Below, one piece after another: positions 10,236 through 18,825 of a stretch of DNA of 30,959 bases; the first letter of the stretch is position 1, and each line of letters begins with the position of its first letter. This stretch comes from JANNOG01 sp050329415 (lineage in GTDB: Bacteria > Actinomycetota > Actinomycetes > Actinomycetales > JBBAYJ01). The translations under genes were made by a program, and so were the position numbers. The stretch spans positions 1 to 30,959 of the forward strand of contig JBHJOS010000159.1 of the NCBI GenBank assembly GCA_050329415.1, written 5' to 3'. The notes beneath the pieces were generated by a model. The model was not told where the DNA came from. It did no database searches and saw only the letters and a program-made list of their open reading frames with translations.

Positions 10236-11426
10236 GTGAGCCTGCACCTGCGAGAAGCCCCCGCGGCCCCGGCGCCCGCCACGGACCCACGGACCGTGTT
10301 CGACCTCCACCGCCGAGGGAAGATCGAGATGCGGTCCACCGTGCCGCTGCGGGGCGTGGCGGACCTCTCGCTCGCGTACACGCCCGGGGTCGCCGACGTC
10401 TGCCGGGCCATCGACGCGGACCCGGCCCTGGCGGACACCTACACCTGGCGTCGCAACGTCGTCGCGGTGGTCACCGACGGCACGGCGGTCCTGGGCCTCG
10501 GCACCATCGGCCCGGCCGCCGCGATGCCGGTGATGGAGGGCAAGGCACTGCTCTTCAAGGAGTTCGCCGGGGTCGACGCGGTTCCCCTGTGCCTCGACAC
10601 GATCGACGTCGACGAGATCGTCGACACGGTGGCGCGGCTCGCGCCGAGCTTCGGCGGCATCAACCTCGAGGACATCTCGGCCCCCCGGTGCTTCGAGATC
10701 GAGCGCCGCCTCGTCGAGCGGCTGGACATCCCGGTCTTTCACGACGACCAGCACGGCACCGCGGTGGTCGTGCTCGCCGCCCTGCGCAACGCGGCCCGGA
10801 TCACCGGCCGCCGCCCGCAGGAGATGCGGGTCGTCGTGTCCGGGGCGGGCGCGGCGGGCGTTGCCGTCACCGGGCTGCTGCGGCGGGCGGGGACCGCCGA
10901 CGTCGTGGTGTGCGACCGCCGCGGCGTCGTGCACCCGGACCGGACCGACCTGACGTCGGCCAAGCGCCACCTCGCGCTCGACAGCAACCCGCGCGGGGTG
11001 GCCGGCGGCCTGGGCGACGCCCTCGTGGGAGCCGACGTCTTCATCGGGCTGTCGGGCGGCACCATCGACGAGGCCGCGCTCGCCGGGATGGCCGAGGACC
11101 CGATCCTGTTCCCCCTCGCCAACCCGACGCCCGAGATCCCGATCGAGGTCGCCCGCCGCCGGTCCCGGGTCGTGGCCACCGGCCGCAGCGACCTTCCCAA
11201 CCAGATCAACAACGTGCTGGCGTTCCCCGGGATCTTCCGCGGCGCTCTCGACTCCGGCGCGCGGCGCATCACCGAGGACATGAAGACCGCCGCCGCCACC
11301 GCCATCCAGCGCCTCGCCGACCCCGCCGACCCGGCCCGTGCGCTCGTGCCGAGCGCGTTCGACCGGCGGGTGGCGCCCGCCGTCGCCGAAGCCGTCGCGA
11401 GCGCCTGGGCCACCTCGCGAGCCTGA
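10236..11426 (+). CDS. NAD(P)-dependent malic enzyme (oxaloacetate-decarboxylating)
   Basis: It converts malate to pyruvate and CO2 with reduction of NAD(P), linking the TCA cycle to pyruvate and supplying reductant. The 396-residue length fits the short bacterial type without a phosphotransacetylase domain. Visible motifs are SLAYTPGVADVC (active-site Tyr), GKALLFKEFAGVDAVPLCLDT (catalytic Lys region), EDISAPRCFEIE and FHDDQHGTAVVVLAAL (metal ligands), and the dinucleotide-binding VVSGAGAAGVAV. The C-terminal FPLANPTPEIP and INNVLAFPGIFRGALD are also typical. Cofactor preference cannot be read safely. The start is GTG at 10236 with only a weak Shine-Dalgarno sequence. Confidence 0.94.
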   Translation: MSLHLREAPAAPAPATDPRTVFDLHRRGKIEMRSTVPLRGVADLSLAYTPGVADVCRAIDADPALADTYTWRRNVVAVVTDGTAVLGLGTIGPAAAMPVMEGKALLFKEFAGVDAVPLCLDTIDVDEIVDTVARLAPSFGGINLEDISAPRCFEIERRLVERLDIPVFHDDQHGTAVVVLAALRNAARITGRRPQEMRVVVSGAGAAGVAVTGLLRRAGTADVVVCDRRGVVHPDRTDLTSAKRHLALDSNPRGVAGGLGDALVGADVFIGLSGGTIDEAALAGMAEDPILFPLANPTPEIPIEVARRRSRVVATGRSDLPNQINNVLAFPGIFRGALDSGARRITEDMKTAAATAIQRLADPADPARALVPSAFDRRVAPAVAEAVASAWATSRA

Positions 11427-11483
11427 CACCGGACACACCCCTGCTGGTTGCTCGTAGCTGGATTCTCAGGAGCGCGGCCGGAC

Positions 11484-11500
11484 GGTCCGTCACGCGGACC
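11484..11500. terminator. Hairpin between convergent malic enzyme and TauE/SafE genes
   Basis: GGTCCG (11484-11489) and CGGACC (11495-11500) are perfectly complementary around a 5-nt loop TCACG. It sits between two converging stop codons, where a bidirectional terminator is expected. There is no T-tract, as is common in high-GC actinomycetes, so the call rests on position and stem only. Confidence 0.4.
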
Positions 11501-11549
11501 CGCCCAGCGACCACGGCGTCGTCCGGGCGGCTGAGGCACCGGCACCGCG

Positions 11550-12299
11550 TCACAGGATGAGGTTGACCGCCGCGACGACGGTGAACACCAGGACCAGGCG
11601 CCCGAAGAGGGCCTGGCTGATGCGGTCGATCACCGCGCGCCCGGCGACCGCTCCGACGACGACCAGCGGCGCCAGCACGGCGTCGAGCAGCAGGGACTGC
11701 TCGGTCACGAGGCCCAGGCCCACGCTGAACGGCAGCTTGAAGACGTTGGCCAGCGCGGAGAACCACGCCATGGTTCCGAGGAAGGTCCGCTTGTCGAGGC
11801 GCGCGGCCAGCAGGTACAGCGACATCACCGGCCCCGCCGCGTTGGCCACCATGGTCGTGAACCCCGCCAGCCAGCCGTACCCGGCCGAGGCGAGCCAGCC
11901 GGCGGGCGTCAGCGCCTCCGCCCGCCACCTCGCCAGGGCCAGGTGCACGGCCACGAGGACGAGCAGGACGACGCCGATCGACCGGCTCATGACGACGTCG
12001 TCCGCGACGTACACGAAGCCGACCCCGGCCAGCACCCCGACGACGATCGGCAGCATGAGCCGGAGCAGCGTGGGCCGGTCGGCGTCCCGGCGGTAGACCA
12101 GCACGGCCAGGACGTCACCCACCATGAGCAGCGGCAGGATCACCCCCGTCGACTCCCGGGCCGGCAGCACGGTGGCGAACAGCGCGACACTCAGGGCGCC
12201 GACACCCGGCAGGGCCGTCTTGGAGACACCGATGAACGCGACCGCCAGCCCCAGCAGGGCGAGGTCGAACGGAGAGAGCCCGCCGATCACCCCGGGCAC
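11550..12299 (-). CDS. TauE/SafE family sulfite/anion exporter-like permease
   Basis: A 249-residue integral membrane protein with the two-repeat TauE/SafE (DUF81) pattern. The first repeat begins FDLALLGLAVAFIGVSKTALPGVGALSVALFA. The second repeat has the typical AGFTTMVANAAGPVMSLYLLAARLDKRTFLGTMAWF. About eight helices are expected. Members export sulfite, sulfoacetate or other small organosulfur anions (family knowledge); the substrate here cannot be deduced. It is convergent with the malic enzyme and divergent from the trehalose synthase gene, with about 300 bases in between. Confidence 0.9.
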   Translation of the reverse strand: MPGVIGGLSPFDLALLGLAVAFIGVSKTALPGVGALSVALFATVLPARESTGVILPLLMVGDVLAVLVYRRDADRPTLLRLMLPIVVGVLAGVGFVYVADDVVMSRSIGVVLLVLVAVHLALARWRAEALTPAGWLASAGYGWLAGFTTMVANAAGPVMSLYLLAARLDKRTFLGTMAWFSALANVFKLPFSVGLGLVTEQSLLLDAVLAPLVVVGAVAGRAVIDRISQALFGRLVLVFTVVAAVNLIL

Positions 12300-12605
12300 C
12301 GGCGGTCGCGCACGGCCACCATGCTGCCCGAGGCAGGCGCGTCACTTCTCCGGGGCCATGCTCTGATCGTGATCCCGGTGACCACTCGCTGAGACGGCAC
12401 CCACCCGTTCGAGGGCAGGTTTCGCATCCGCCCAGGGGGCGGCTCAGGTGGTCCGGCCAGGGGGCCGATGATGCTCATCGTGACAGTGCTGTCATCCACC
12501 AGAGCGGGTTCGGGACTGCTCAGCTGCGCCCGGGGCGGCACTCCCGCGGACTGCTCCGATTGCCCCAGCAGCACGGTGTGCTTCGCTGAGTGGGTGAGGT
12601 CGGAC
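12300..12605. promoter_or_regulatory. Divergent intergenic region with palindrome TGACAGTGCTGTCA
   Basis: This 306-base region separates the divergent TauE/SafE gene and trehalose synthase gene and must hold both promoters. At 12481-12494, TGACAG and CTGTCA form a perfect 6-bp inverted repeat with a 2-nt spacer, a size that suits a dimeric HTH repressor. It lies 112 bases before the trehalose synthase ATG. I see no regulator gene next to it and no clear -10/-35 pair. The trehalose synthase frame stays open back to 12468, but a start there would run through the palindrome. Confidence 0.35.
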
Positions 12606-14903
12606 ATGTCCCGGGAGACCACCCGGGATCCCGAGCGCACCCCGGCCGGATCCGCCGGTCCCGAGGCCGTCAACCCGGACATCGGCGGGGGCGAGCCGAC
12701 CGATCGCACGTACGACGAGCAGTTCTATCCGGCTCGCCCGCGGGGCCTGCGCCCGACCGGTCGGGGCCGGGGACGCAGCGGCGAGCGCCGCTCCGACGGT
12801 CCCGCCCGGGCCGACAACCCGGCGTACGTGACGTGGCTGGAGTCGGAGTCCATGCTCGGCGACGCCCGGACCCTGGTGGCGCAGTTCGCCGGCCAGGGAA
12901 TCATGTGGCAGAACAGGTTCGCCGAGCCGGACCCGCGGGCCGCCATCCAGACCGCCTCGGTGTGGTTCACGGCGTACCCGATCTCGCTCATCACGGGCGG
13001 TCACCGGTCGTTCCTCGGCGCTCTCGGAGACCCCGCCCTGTGGCGGGCGTTCCGCGCGGTCGGGATCGAGGCGATCCACACCGGCCCGGTGAAGCGGGCG
13101 GGCGGCCTCGCCGGTTGGCACGACACCCCGAGCGTGGACGGTCACTTCGACCGCATCAGCACCCAGATCGACCCGGCCTTCGGCACCGAGGACGAGTTCC
13201 GCCGGATGTGCGACGTCGCCGGCCGGTACGGCGCCGCCATCATCGACGACATCGTCCCGGGTCACACCGGGAAGGGCGCCGACTTCCGGCTGGCCGAGAT
13301 GAAGGTCGGCGACTATCCCGGGATCTACCACATGGTCGAGATCCCGGAACACGCATGGTCGATGCTGCCGGACGTCCCCGAGGGCAAGGACTCGGTCAAC
13401 CTCGACCCCGAGACCGAGCTGCTGCTGGAGCAGGCGGGCCTCATCATCGGCCGTCTCCAGCGGGTCATCTTCTACACCCCCGGGGTCAAGGAGACGAACT
13501 GGTCGGCCACCCGCCCGGTGCCGGGCGTGGACGGGGTGACCCGGCGCTGGGTGTACCTCCACTACTTCAAGGAGGGCCAGCCGTCGATCAACTGGCTCGA
13601 CCCCTCGTTCGCCGGGATGCGGATGGTCATCGGCGACGCCCTGCACGCCATCGCCGACCTCGGTGCCGGGGGCCTGCGGCTGGACGCCAACGGGTTCCTC
13701 GGGGTCGAGAAGCGGGCCGACGGCAACCCCGCCTGGTCCGAGGGCCATCCGCTGTCCGAGGCGGCGAACCACATGATCGCCAGCATGGTGCGCAAGGTCG
13801 GGGGGTTCACGTTCCAGGAACTGAACCTGGCCATGGACGACATCGCGCTGACGTCCGAGACGGGCGCCGACCTGTCGTACGACTTCGTCAACCGGCCCGC
13901 CTACCACCACGCGATGGCCACCGGCGACACCGAGTTCCTCCGGCTCACCCTCAACCTGTCCCTCGGGATGGGCATCCAGCCGGTGTCGCTGGTCCACGCC
14001 CTGCAGAACCACGACGAGCTGACGTACGAGCTGGTGCACTTCGCGGCCCGCCACGCGGACGAGCTCGTCGAGTTCCGGGGCGAGACCTTCAGCGGGGCGG
14101 ACCTGGCGCAGGTGGTCCGCGACGACCTCACCCGCGCCCTCACGGCCGTCGTCGCCGAGGGCGAGGCCCCCTACAACCACCTGTTCACCCAGAACGGCAT
14201 CGCGTGCACCACGGCCAGCGCGGTCGCCGCCGCGCTGCGGATCCCGCGCAGTGCGCTCACCGCCGACGACGCGGCCACCGGACGATCGGCCGAGGCCCGG
14301 GTGGAACGGATCCGGCGGGCGCACCTGCTGCTCGCGATGTTCAACGCGTGGCAGCCCGGTGTCTTCGCGCTCTCGGGCTGGGACCTGTGCGGTTCGCTCA
14401 CGCTGGAGCCCTACGAGGTGGTGTCGCTCACCGCGACCGGTGACACCCGGTGGTTCAACCGCGGCGCCCACGACCTCATGGACGTGGACCCCGCGGCCAG
14501 GGCGTCCCGGGCGGGCATGCCGCGGGCCCGCTCGCTGTACGGCCCGCTGCCGCAGCAGCTTCGCGACCCGGACTCCTTCGCGATCCGGCTGCACCGGATC
14601 CTCGAGGTGCGGGCCCGGCACGGCATCGCGACGGCGCGCCAGGTGGACGTCCCCCCGGTGTCGCAGAAGGCGATGCTGGTCATGGTGCACCAGCTCGAGG
14701 ACGGCAACGGCCAGGTGACGGTCCTCAACTTCGGCGAGGAGCGGATCGTCGGGGCGGTCCAGTCGAAGGACCTGGTGCCCGGGTCCCGGATCGACGACAT
14801 GACAACCGGCGAGACGCTCGGGGTCGTCGACGACCTGTCGAGCTTCCCGGTCGCCCTGGGACCGTTCGAGGGCCGGTCACTGCTCGTCGTGCCAGCCACC
14901 TGA
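12606..14903 (+). CDS. treS: Trehalose synthase, Pseudomonas stutzeri type (GH13 maltose alpha-D-glucosyltransferase)
   Basis: It interconverts maltose and trehalose (EC 5.4.99.16). The sequence follows the Pseudomonas-type enzyme closely as I recall it: WLESESML, ASVWFTAYP, HTGKGADFRLAEM, YPGIYHMVEI, RRWVYLHYFKEGQPSINWLD and LQNHDELTYELVHF. The GH13 catalytic set is complete: DIVPGH at 215-220, nucleophile Asp360 in GLRLDANGF, acid/base Glu405 in FQELNL, and His469-Asp470. A C-terminal beta domain follows. About 75 residues precede the family start (WLESESML); this Arg/Pro/Gly-rich extension looks disordered. The ATG at 12606 is preferred because GAGGT lies upstream; the frame opens at 12468. 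It is a different lineage from the TreS-Pep2 system usual in actinomycetes, and no maltokinase is adjacent. Confidence 0.88.
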   Translation: MSRETTRDPERTPAGSAGPEAVNPDIGGGEPTDRTYDEQFYPARPRGLRPTGRGRGRSGERRSDGPARADNPAYVTWLESESMLGDARTLVAQFAGQGIMWQNRFAEPDPRAAIQTASVWFTAYPISLITGGHRSFLGALGDPALWRAFRAVGIEAIHTGPVKRAGGLAGWHDTPSVDGHFDRISTQIDPAFGTEDEFRRMCDVAGRYGAAIIDDIVPGHTGKGADFRLAEMKVGDYPGIYHMVEIPEHAWSMLPDVPEGKDSVNLDPETELLLEQAGLIIGRLQRVIFYTPGVKETNWSATRPVPGVDGVTRRWVYLHYFKEGQPSINWLDPSFAGMRMVIGDALHAIADLGAGGLRLDANGFLGVEKRADGNPAWSEGHPLSEAANHMIASMVRKVGGFTFQELNLAMDDIALTSETGADLSYDFVNRPAYHHAMATGDTEFLRLTLNLSLGMGIQPVSLVHALQNHDELTYELVHFAARHADELVEFRGETFSGADLAQVVRDDLTRALTAVVAEGEAPYNHLFTQNGIACTTASAVAAALRIPRSALTADDAATGRSAEARVERIRRAHLLLAMFNAWQPGVFALSGWDLCGSLTLEPYEVVSLTATGDTRWFNRGAHDLMDVDPAARASRAGMPRARSLYGPLPQQLRDPDSFAIRLHRILEVRARHGIATARQVDVPPVSQKAMLVMVHQLEDGNGQVTVLNFGEERIVGAVQSKDLVPGSRIDDMTTGETLGVVDDLSSFPVALGPFEGRSLLVVPAT

Positions 14904-14982
14904 CGCAGCGTGTCGGCCCTGGCGAGGGCGGGCGTCGCGGAACCCGGGAGCCACCCACCCCGGCGTGTCGCATGATGAGTGG

Positions 14983-15723
14983 ATGACGACCGCGTCCGGC
15001 CCGCTCGCCCTGGTCCTCGGCGGCGGCGGCGCGCTGGGCGCCCGCCAGGTCGGGGCGATGGCCGCGATCGTGGAGGCCCGCCTGCGGCCGCACCTGCTCG
15101 TCGGCACGTCCGTCGGTGCCCTCAACGCGGCAGCGGCTGCGCTCGACCCGGCGAACGCGGTGGACCGCCTGCGATGGATCTGGGGTCGGATGCGAGCGAT
15201 CGACCTGTTCTCGGTGCACCGGCGCCGCGCCGAGCGCGCGCCCGCGATCTGCGACGCCACGGGCCTCGCGCGGATCATCGCGGAGGGCATCGGCGACGTC
15301 ACGTTCGAGGACCTTCAGGTGCCCCTGGTGGTGGTGGCCACCGACCGGCGGACCCGCGAGCGCGTGCTCATCGACTCGGGCCGGCTGGCGCCGGCCCTGA
15401 TGGCCAGCGCCGCCATCCCGTTCGTCTTCCCCGCGATCGACGTGGGGGGCCGCACCCTCGTCGACGGCGGCTTCTCCGACGTGCTGCCGGTCCAGGTGGC
15501 CGTCGCCCGGGGCGCGGCGCGGGTCCTCGCGGCACCGGCACGCACCACCGTGCCCCCCGCGCAGGCCCACCTGCACGACCACGCGCCCGGCCGGGTGCTC
15601 CGGCTCGCCGCGCCCCGGCGGGAGCGGCTCGGGCCCGCGGCCACGTTCTCCTTCGCCCTCACCGAGGCCCTCATGACGGCCGGCGAGCGCGAGGCCCGCG
15701 AGGCCCTGCGCCGCACGGCGTGA
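14983..15723 (+). CDS. Patatin-like phospholipase
   Basis: A 246-residue patatin-fold serine hydrolase. The oxyanion-hole motif LGGGGALGARQVG is at about 12-24 and nucleophile Ser43 lies in GTSVG. The dyad Asp is in LVDGGFSDVLP, preceded by ASAAIPFVFPAI. These proteins hydrolyse acyl esters of phospholipids or neutral lipids. No signal peptide or membrane segment is seen. The ATG at 14983 is preferred; a GTG at 14965 would add six residues and has no better ribosome-binding site. It starts about 80 bases after trehalose synthase on the same strand and could be co-transcribed, with no obvious functional link. Confidence 0.9.
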   Translation: MTTASGPLALVLGGGGALGARQVGAMAAIVEARLRPHLLVGTSVGALNAAAAALDPANAVDRLRWIWGRMRAIDLFSVHRRRAERAPAICDATGLARIIAEGIGDVTFEDLQVPLVVVATDRRTRERVLIDSGRLAPALMASAAIPFVFPAIDVGGRTLVDGGFSDVLPVQVAVARGAARVLAAPARTTVPPAQAHLHDHAPGRVLRLAAPRRERLGPAATFSFALTEALMTAGEREAREALRRTA

Positions 15724-15863
15724 CGGCTGATCGGCGGCCTGACGACCGCCCCTCGGTCACGGCCCGGGCTGCCTCATCTGCAGCGGCTGGACGCCCTTGA
15801 GGACGCAGGTGGAGGCGCATCGTTCGATAGACGTCTCCCGTGACGTCGGCCGTTCAGCCGCGA

Positions 15864-16583
15864 TCACGGTCCTGCCTCGTGCAGATGCGACCCGCGGAAC
15901 TCATGGACGGTGTCGCAAACGGACGCGACCGAGGGGTCGTGGGTCGCCACCAGCACCGCCGTCCCGCCGGTGGCGACGGCGTGCAGCAAGTCGATGATTC
16001 GTCCCCCGGTGTCGGAGTCCAGCGCTGCGGTGGGCTCGTCGGCGATGAGGAGCGCAGGGCTCTTGACGAGTGCCCTCGCGATGGCGACCCGCTGACGCTC
16101 GCCGCCCGACAGCGTTGCGACCTTCCGTCTCGGCGAAACGTCCAGAGCGGCGCGGGACAGCACGCGTTCGACGATGTCAGCCCGCTCGCGACGATCGGGT
16201 CTTGCACGACCGAAATGGAGTGGCAGAGCGACATTGTCAGACACCGATTCGTCCTCGAGGAGGTGATGTTCCTGGGACACGAACCCGATGCGGTCCCGTC
16301 GAGTCCGGGCGATCGTCTGGTATTGCCCGTAGTCCCACTCCACACCCTCGAACGAGATGGCGCCGGCGTCAGGGCGTACCAAACCCGCCATGATCTGCAG
16401 CAAAGTCGTCTTCCCGCATCCGGACGGTCCGGTCACTCCCACGATGCGCCCCGAGCAGACCTCCAGGTCCACCCCGTCGAGGACGACACGGGTGCCGTCA
16501 CCGTCGGGGTAGCGCTTCCGCAGGCGGTCGCCGCGAGCGATCAGCGTGGTCCGGGGGTCTGCCGTCGCCTCGACCTCAGGCAA
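15864..16583 (-). CDS. ABC transporter ATP-binding protein (MacB/LolD type)
   Basis: An ATPase subunit with Walker A GPSGCGKTT, Q-loop FVSQEHHLL, signature LSGGERQRVAIARALV, Walker B ALLIADEP, D-loop ALDSD and switch His in ATHDP. This is the compact LolD/MacB-type nucleotide-binding domain that works with FtsX-like permeases. The frame is open to a GTG at 16643, but a TTG at 16583 follows CAGGGGG by a few bases and gives the usual N-terminus. It then overlaps the permease stop by 8 nt, so translational coupling is likely. It is the last gene of the secreted protein/permease/permease/ATPase operon. GC here is strikingly low (one sampled 60-base line 57%). Confidence 0.9.
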   Translation of the reverse strand: MPEVEATADPRTTLIARGDRLRKRYPDGDGTRVVLDGVDLEVCSGRIVGVTGPSGCGKTTLLQIMAGLVRPDAGAISFEGVEWDYGQYQTIARTRRDRIGFVSQEHHLLEDESVSDNVALPLHFGRARPDRRERADIVERVLSRAALDVSPRRKVATLSGGERQRVAIARALVKSPALLIADEPTAALDSDTGGRIIDLLHAVATGGTAVLVATHDPSVASVCDTVHEFRGSHLHEAGP

Positions 16584-17757
16584 GGCGGCCCCCTGAGGAG
16601 CGAGGGCGGCACAGCAGATGGACCCGGAACGCGATCCCGGCACCCACAGCGGCCTGGAGGATGACGGCCAGCAGCGGAATCACCGGACCTCCCGACGGTG
16701 GCCAGGGCGGCGGGGGCTGGGAGTTCTGGATGAAGGCATCGACCAGGAGGAACGCCACCAGGGCCGGGGCAGTGATCGCGAGGGCGGTGATGATCTGTTG
16801 CCGGAACTGGAGACCCACCTCCCCCGCACCGCAATGCCTCTCGACAGCATAGTCCCGTTCCCGACGGCGCCACAGGAGGAGAGTCGCGGTGGCGGCGAAC
16901 ACGACCACGCTCAGTCCGGTCGCCGCCGGGAAGACGGCCAGGAGGACAGCCGTGACCGCCAGGGACCGCTCGGAGGGGCCGATCAACCCCTCGTAGGAGA
17001 TCGCGTAGAAGATCCTGCCCGATCGCGAGCGCTGCTCCTCCTCGGTCATGTCAGCCGCCAGCGGCGCCAAGTCGTCGACAGTGCAATAGCATGTGACGTA
17101 CTCCATGAGATCGGCGGCGGAGTACGAGAGGTAGACTCCCAGCTCGTCAGCCTGCCTCGGTGACAGCAACAGCAGCTCCTGGCGTCCGGTCTGGCTTCGG
17201 TAGCCGTTTCCGGCGATGTATCCCCGTTCCGGCGGCTCCTCGTCGACCCGCCGCACCGCGACGGGCCCAACACTGCGGTCGTCGATGCCCGGGAGAGGTG
17301 TCACGTGTCCCCACAGCGACGCGCGGTCCGCGGCGACAGGCGAGTCGCTCAGAAACGGGGGATCCGAAGCCACCACGACCTCCCCCGAGAGCGCCGGCTG
17401 GGGGAAGACCCGAGGATCCGAGGTCACGGCGCCGAGCGGCATCACCATGAAGAGCCGCTCCTCGCGGGTCATCCGCTCGAGCAGCACCGACATGCCAGGC
17501 GTATCGAGTTCGTCCTGGAGGTCGTTGATCGACTCGACGTTCGTCACGATGTCGGCATCCGGATCCACAGCGCGCAGGAAGCTCAACGGCTCACGCGGAG
17601 CGTCCGGGGACAGAGTCCCCCGAGCCAGGCCGTCGAGACCGAATGCGGCCATGTACGTCGTCAGTCCAGAGATGGCGAACGTGGCGACAGCCACGATCGT
17701 CAACCAGACGCGGACCCCTCGAAGGTCAGCGCTCAGCCGCCTAGCGTGGTAAAGCAC
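16576..17757 (-). CDS. FtsX/MacB-like ABC permease half, second of two
   Basis: A 393-residue membrane protein with one N-terminal helix (about 19-40), a large extracytoplasmic domain (about 45-265) and three C-terminal helices (about 267-295, 320-345 and 357-380). This is the MacB/FtsX topology. The outer domain contains a CYC motif within EYVTCYCTVDDL. The GTG start at 17757 overlaps the preceding permease stop by 17 nt, so the two are translated together and probably pair as a heterodimer. Together the two permeases total 725 residues with about eight helices. That is close to the single bacteriocin-associated integral membrane protein (about 650 residues, seven helices) found beside lactococcin-972-type genes. 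I infer a split version of that protein; a generic MacB-like exporter is the alternative. Confidence 0.75.
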   Translation of the reverse strand: MLYHARRLSADLRGVRVWLTIVAVATFAISGLTTYMAAFGLDGLARGTLSPDAPREPLSFLRAVDPDADIVTNVESINDLQDELDTPGMSVLLERMTREERLFMVMPLGAVTSDPRVFPQPALSGEVVVASDPPFLSDSPVAADRASLWGHVTPLPGIDDRSVGPVAVRRVDEEPPERGYIAGNGYRSQTGRQELLLLSPRQADELGVYLSYSAADLMEYVTCYCTVDDLAPLAADMTEEEQRSRSGRIFYAISYEGLIGPSERSLAVTAVLLAVFPAATGLSVVVFAATATLLLWRRRERDYAVERHCGAGEVGLQFRQQIITALAITAPALVAFLLVDAFIQNSQPPPPWPPSGGPVIPLLAVILQAAVGAGIAFRVHLLCRPRSSGGRLA

Positions 17758-18739
17758 GGCCTCGTCTCCTCCCCACGACCCAACTCACGGTCATGGTGAG
17801 TACGCCCCACACCGTCACGCAGACTCCGAGCGCGGCACCGACGGCGGACGCCATGACGCCCGGGGACGTGAGCATCGATCCACTGAGCACCGCAGCCAGG
17901 ACCGTCACCACCCCGGCTCCGGCCAGCGTCCCCACCGTGGCGAGGGGAACCAGTCTGCGAAGGGCCAGGAGGGAGAGGTCACGCGCCGTGGCGCCACAGA
18001 GCACCGCGACGTCCAGCCGCCCGCGATCGAGTGACATGAAGATGTTCGTCACGAGGAGAGCCGCGACCACGGACAGCGACGTGAAGGCGATGACGACTCG
18101 GCCGAAGAACGACGACAGGACGTGGGAGAGGGTCGCCGGCTCCTCGACGTCCACGCGGACGACGTCCATGGCCAGATCACGGAACAGGACGTCCACGGCT
18201 TCCTCGTCACCGGGACGCAGACCGGCGAAACGGAAGACACCGCTGCGCGGCGGTGCCGCCGCCAGGTTTTGAACCAGTACCGGGTAGTAGTCATCGAATT
18301 TGACTTCCGGAGTCACGACCCCCAGCAGTTCCACGCCGTCGGGGACGAGGTCCGATGGCTCGCGCCCGGCCCCCTGGATCGCCGTCGAGAGCAGCGCCGC
18401 CGGCGTCGAGCCGGAACGCCGCAGAGCCGAGAAGGAGTGATCGTCGGGGTGCGTAAATCTACCGCTCGGATCATGGATGCCGATCGATCTCACGTCCCCG
18501 GACGCGAACGCCACCGACGCTCCCTCCCGTTCACAGAATTCCGCCAGAACACGGGAACGATCCTCAGGCTGACGCGCGGTCATGCTGACGGCCACGACCC
18601 GCCAGGTCTCGCCGTCATATCCCAGGTTCCGCACCGCAGCGCCCCGGGTACTCTCCACCAGATAGAGGAAGAATGACGCGACGGCCACGCACAGGAGAGC
18701 CGCGCTGATTGCCGGAGCGAGACGCCACGCACTCAGCAT
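17741..18739 (-). CDS. FtsX/MacB-like ABC permease half, first of two
   Basis: A 332-residue protein with an N-terminal helix (about 8-28), an extracytoplasmic domain containing DYYPVLVQNLAAAPP, and three C-terminal helices (about 215-240, 262-290 and 295-325). A cytoplasmic-loop-like stretch MSLDRGRLDVAVLCGATARDL resembles the coupling region of FtsX-type permeases. The ATG at 18739 is 86 bases after the secreted-protein stop, with GAGGGAA upstream. It overlaps the next permease gene. Domain architecture supports an ABC permease that uses mechanical coupling rather than channel transport (MacB family knowledge). Its partner would be the ATPase encoded at 15864-16583. Confidence 0.75.
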   Translation of the reverse strand: MLSAWRLAPAISAALLCVAVASFFLYLVESTRGAAVRNLGYDGETWRVVAVSMTARQPEDRSRVLAEFCEREGASVAFASGDVRSIGIHDPSGRFTHPDDHSFSALRRSGSTPAALLSTAIQGAGREPSDLVPDGVELLGVVTPEVKFDDYYPVLVQNLAAAPPRSGVFRFAGLRPGDEEAVDVLFRDLAMDVVRVDVEEPATLSHVLSSFFGRVVIAFTSLSVVAALLVTNIFMSLDRGRLDVAVLCGATARDLSLLALRRLVPLATVGTLAGAGVVTVLAAVLSGSMLTSPGVMASAVGAALGVCVTVWGVLTMTVSWVVGRRRGRALPR

Positions 18740-18825
18740 CTACCCGTGCTTCCCTCGGGCTCAGGAGGCGTGGCGTCCCGCACGCGGCGTCGCATCACTT
18801 GCGAACTTGACCGGAGAATGCTGTC

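Noticed and set aside
12468..12605. Longer start for trehalose synthase
   Set aside because: It would run through the candidate operator and add a Cys/Ser-rich segment; the ATG at 12606 has a better ribosome-binding site.
18740..18825. Attenuator hairpin between the secreted-protein gene and the first permease
   Set aside because: GCGTG and CACGC can pair around an 8-nt loop, but a 5-bp stem is expected by chance in this GC-rich DNA, so it is not listed as a terminator.
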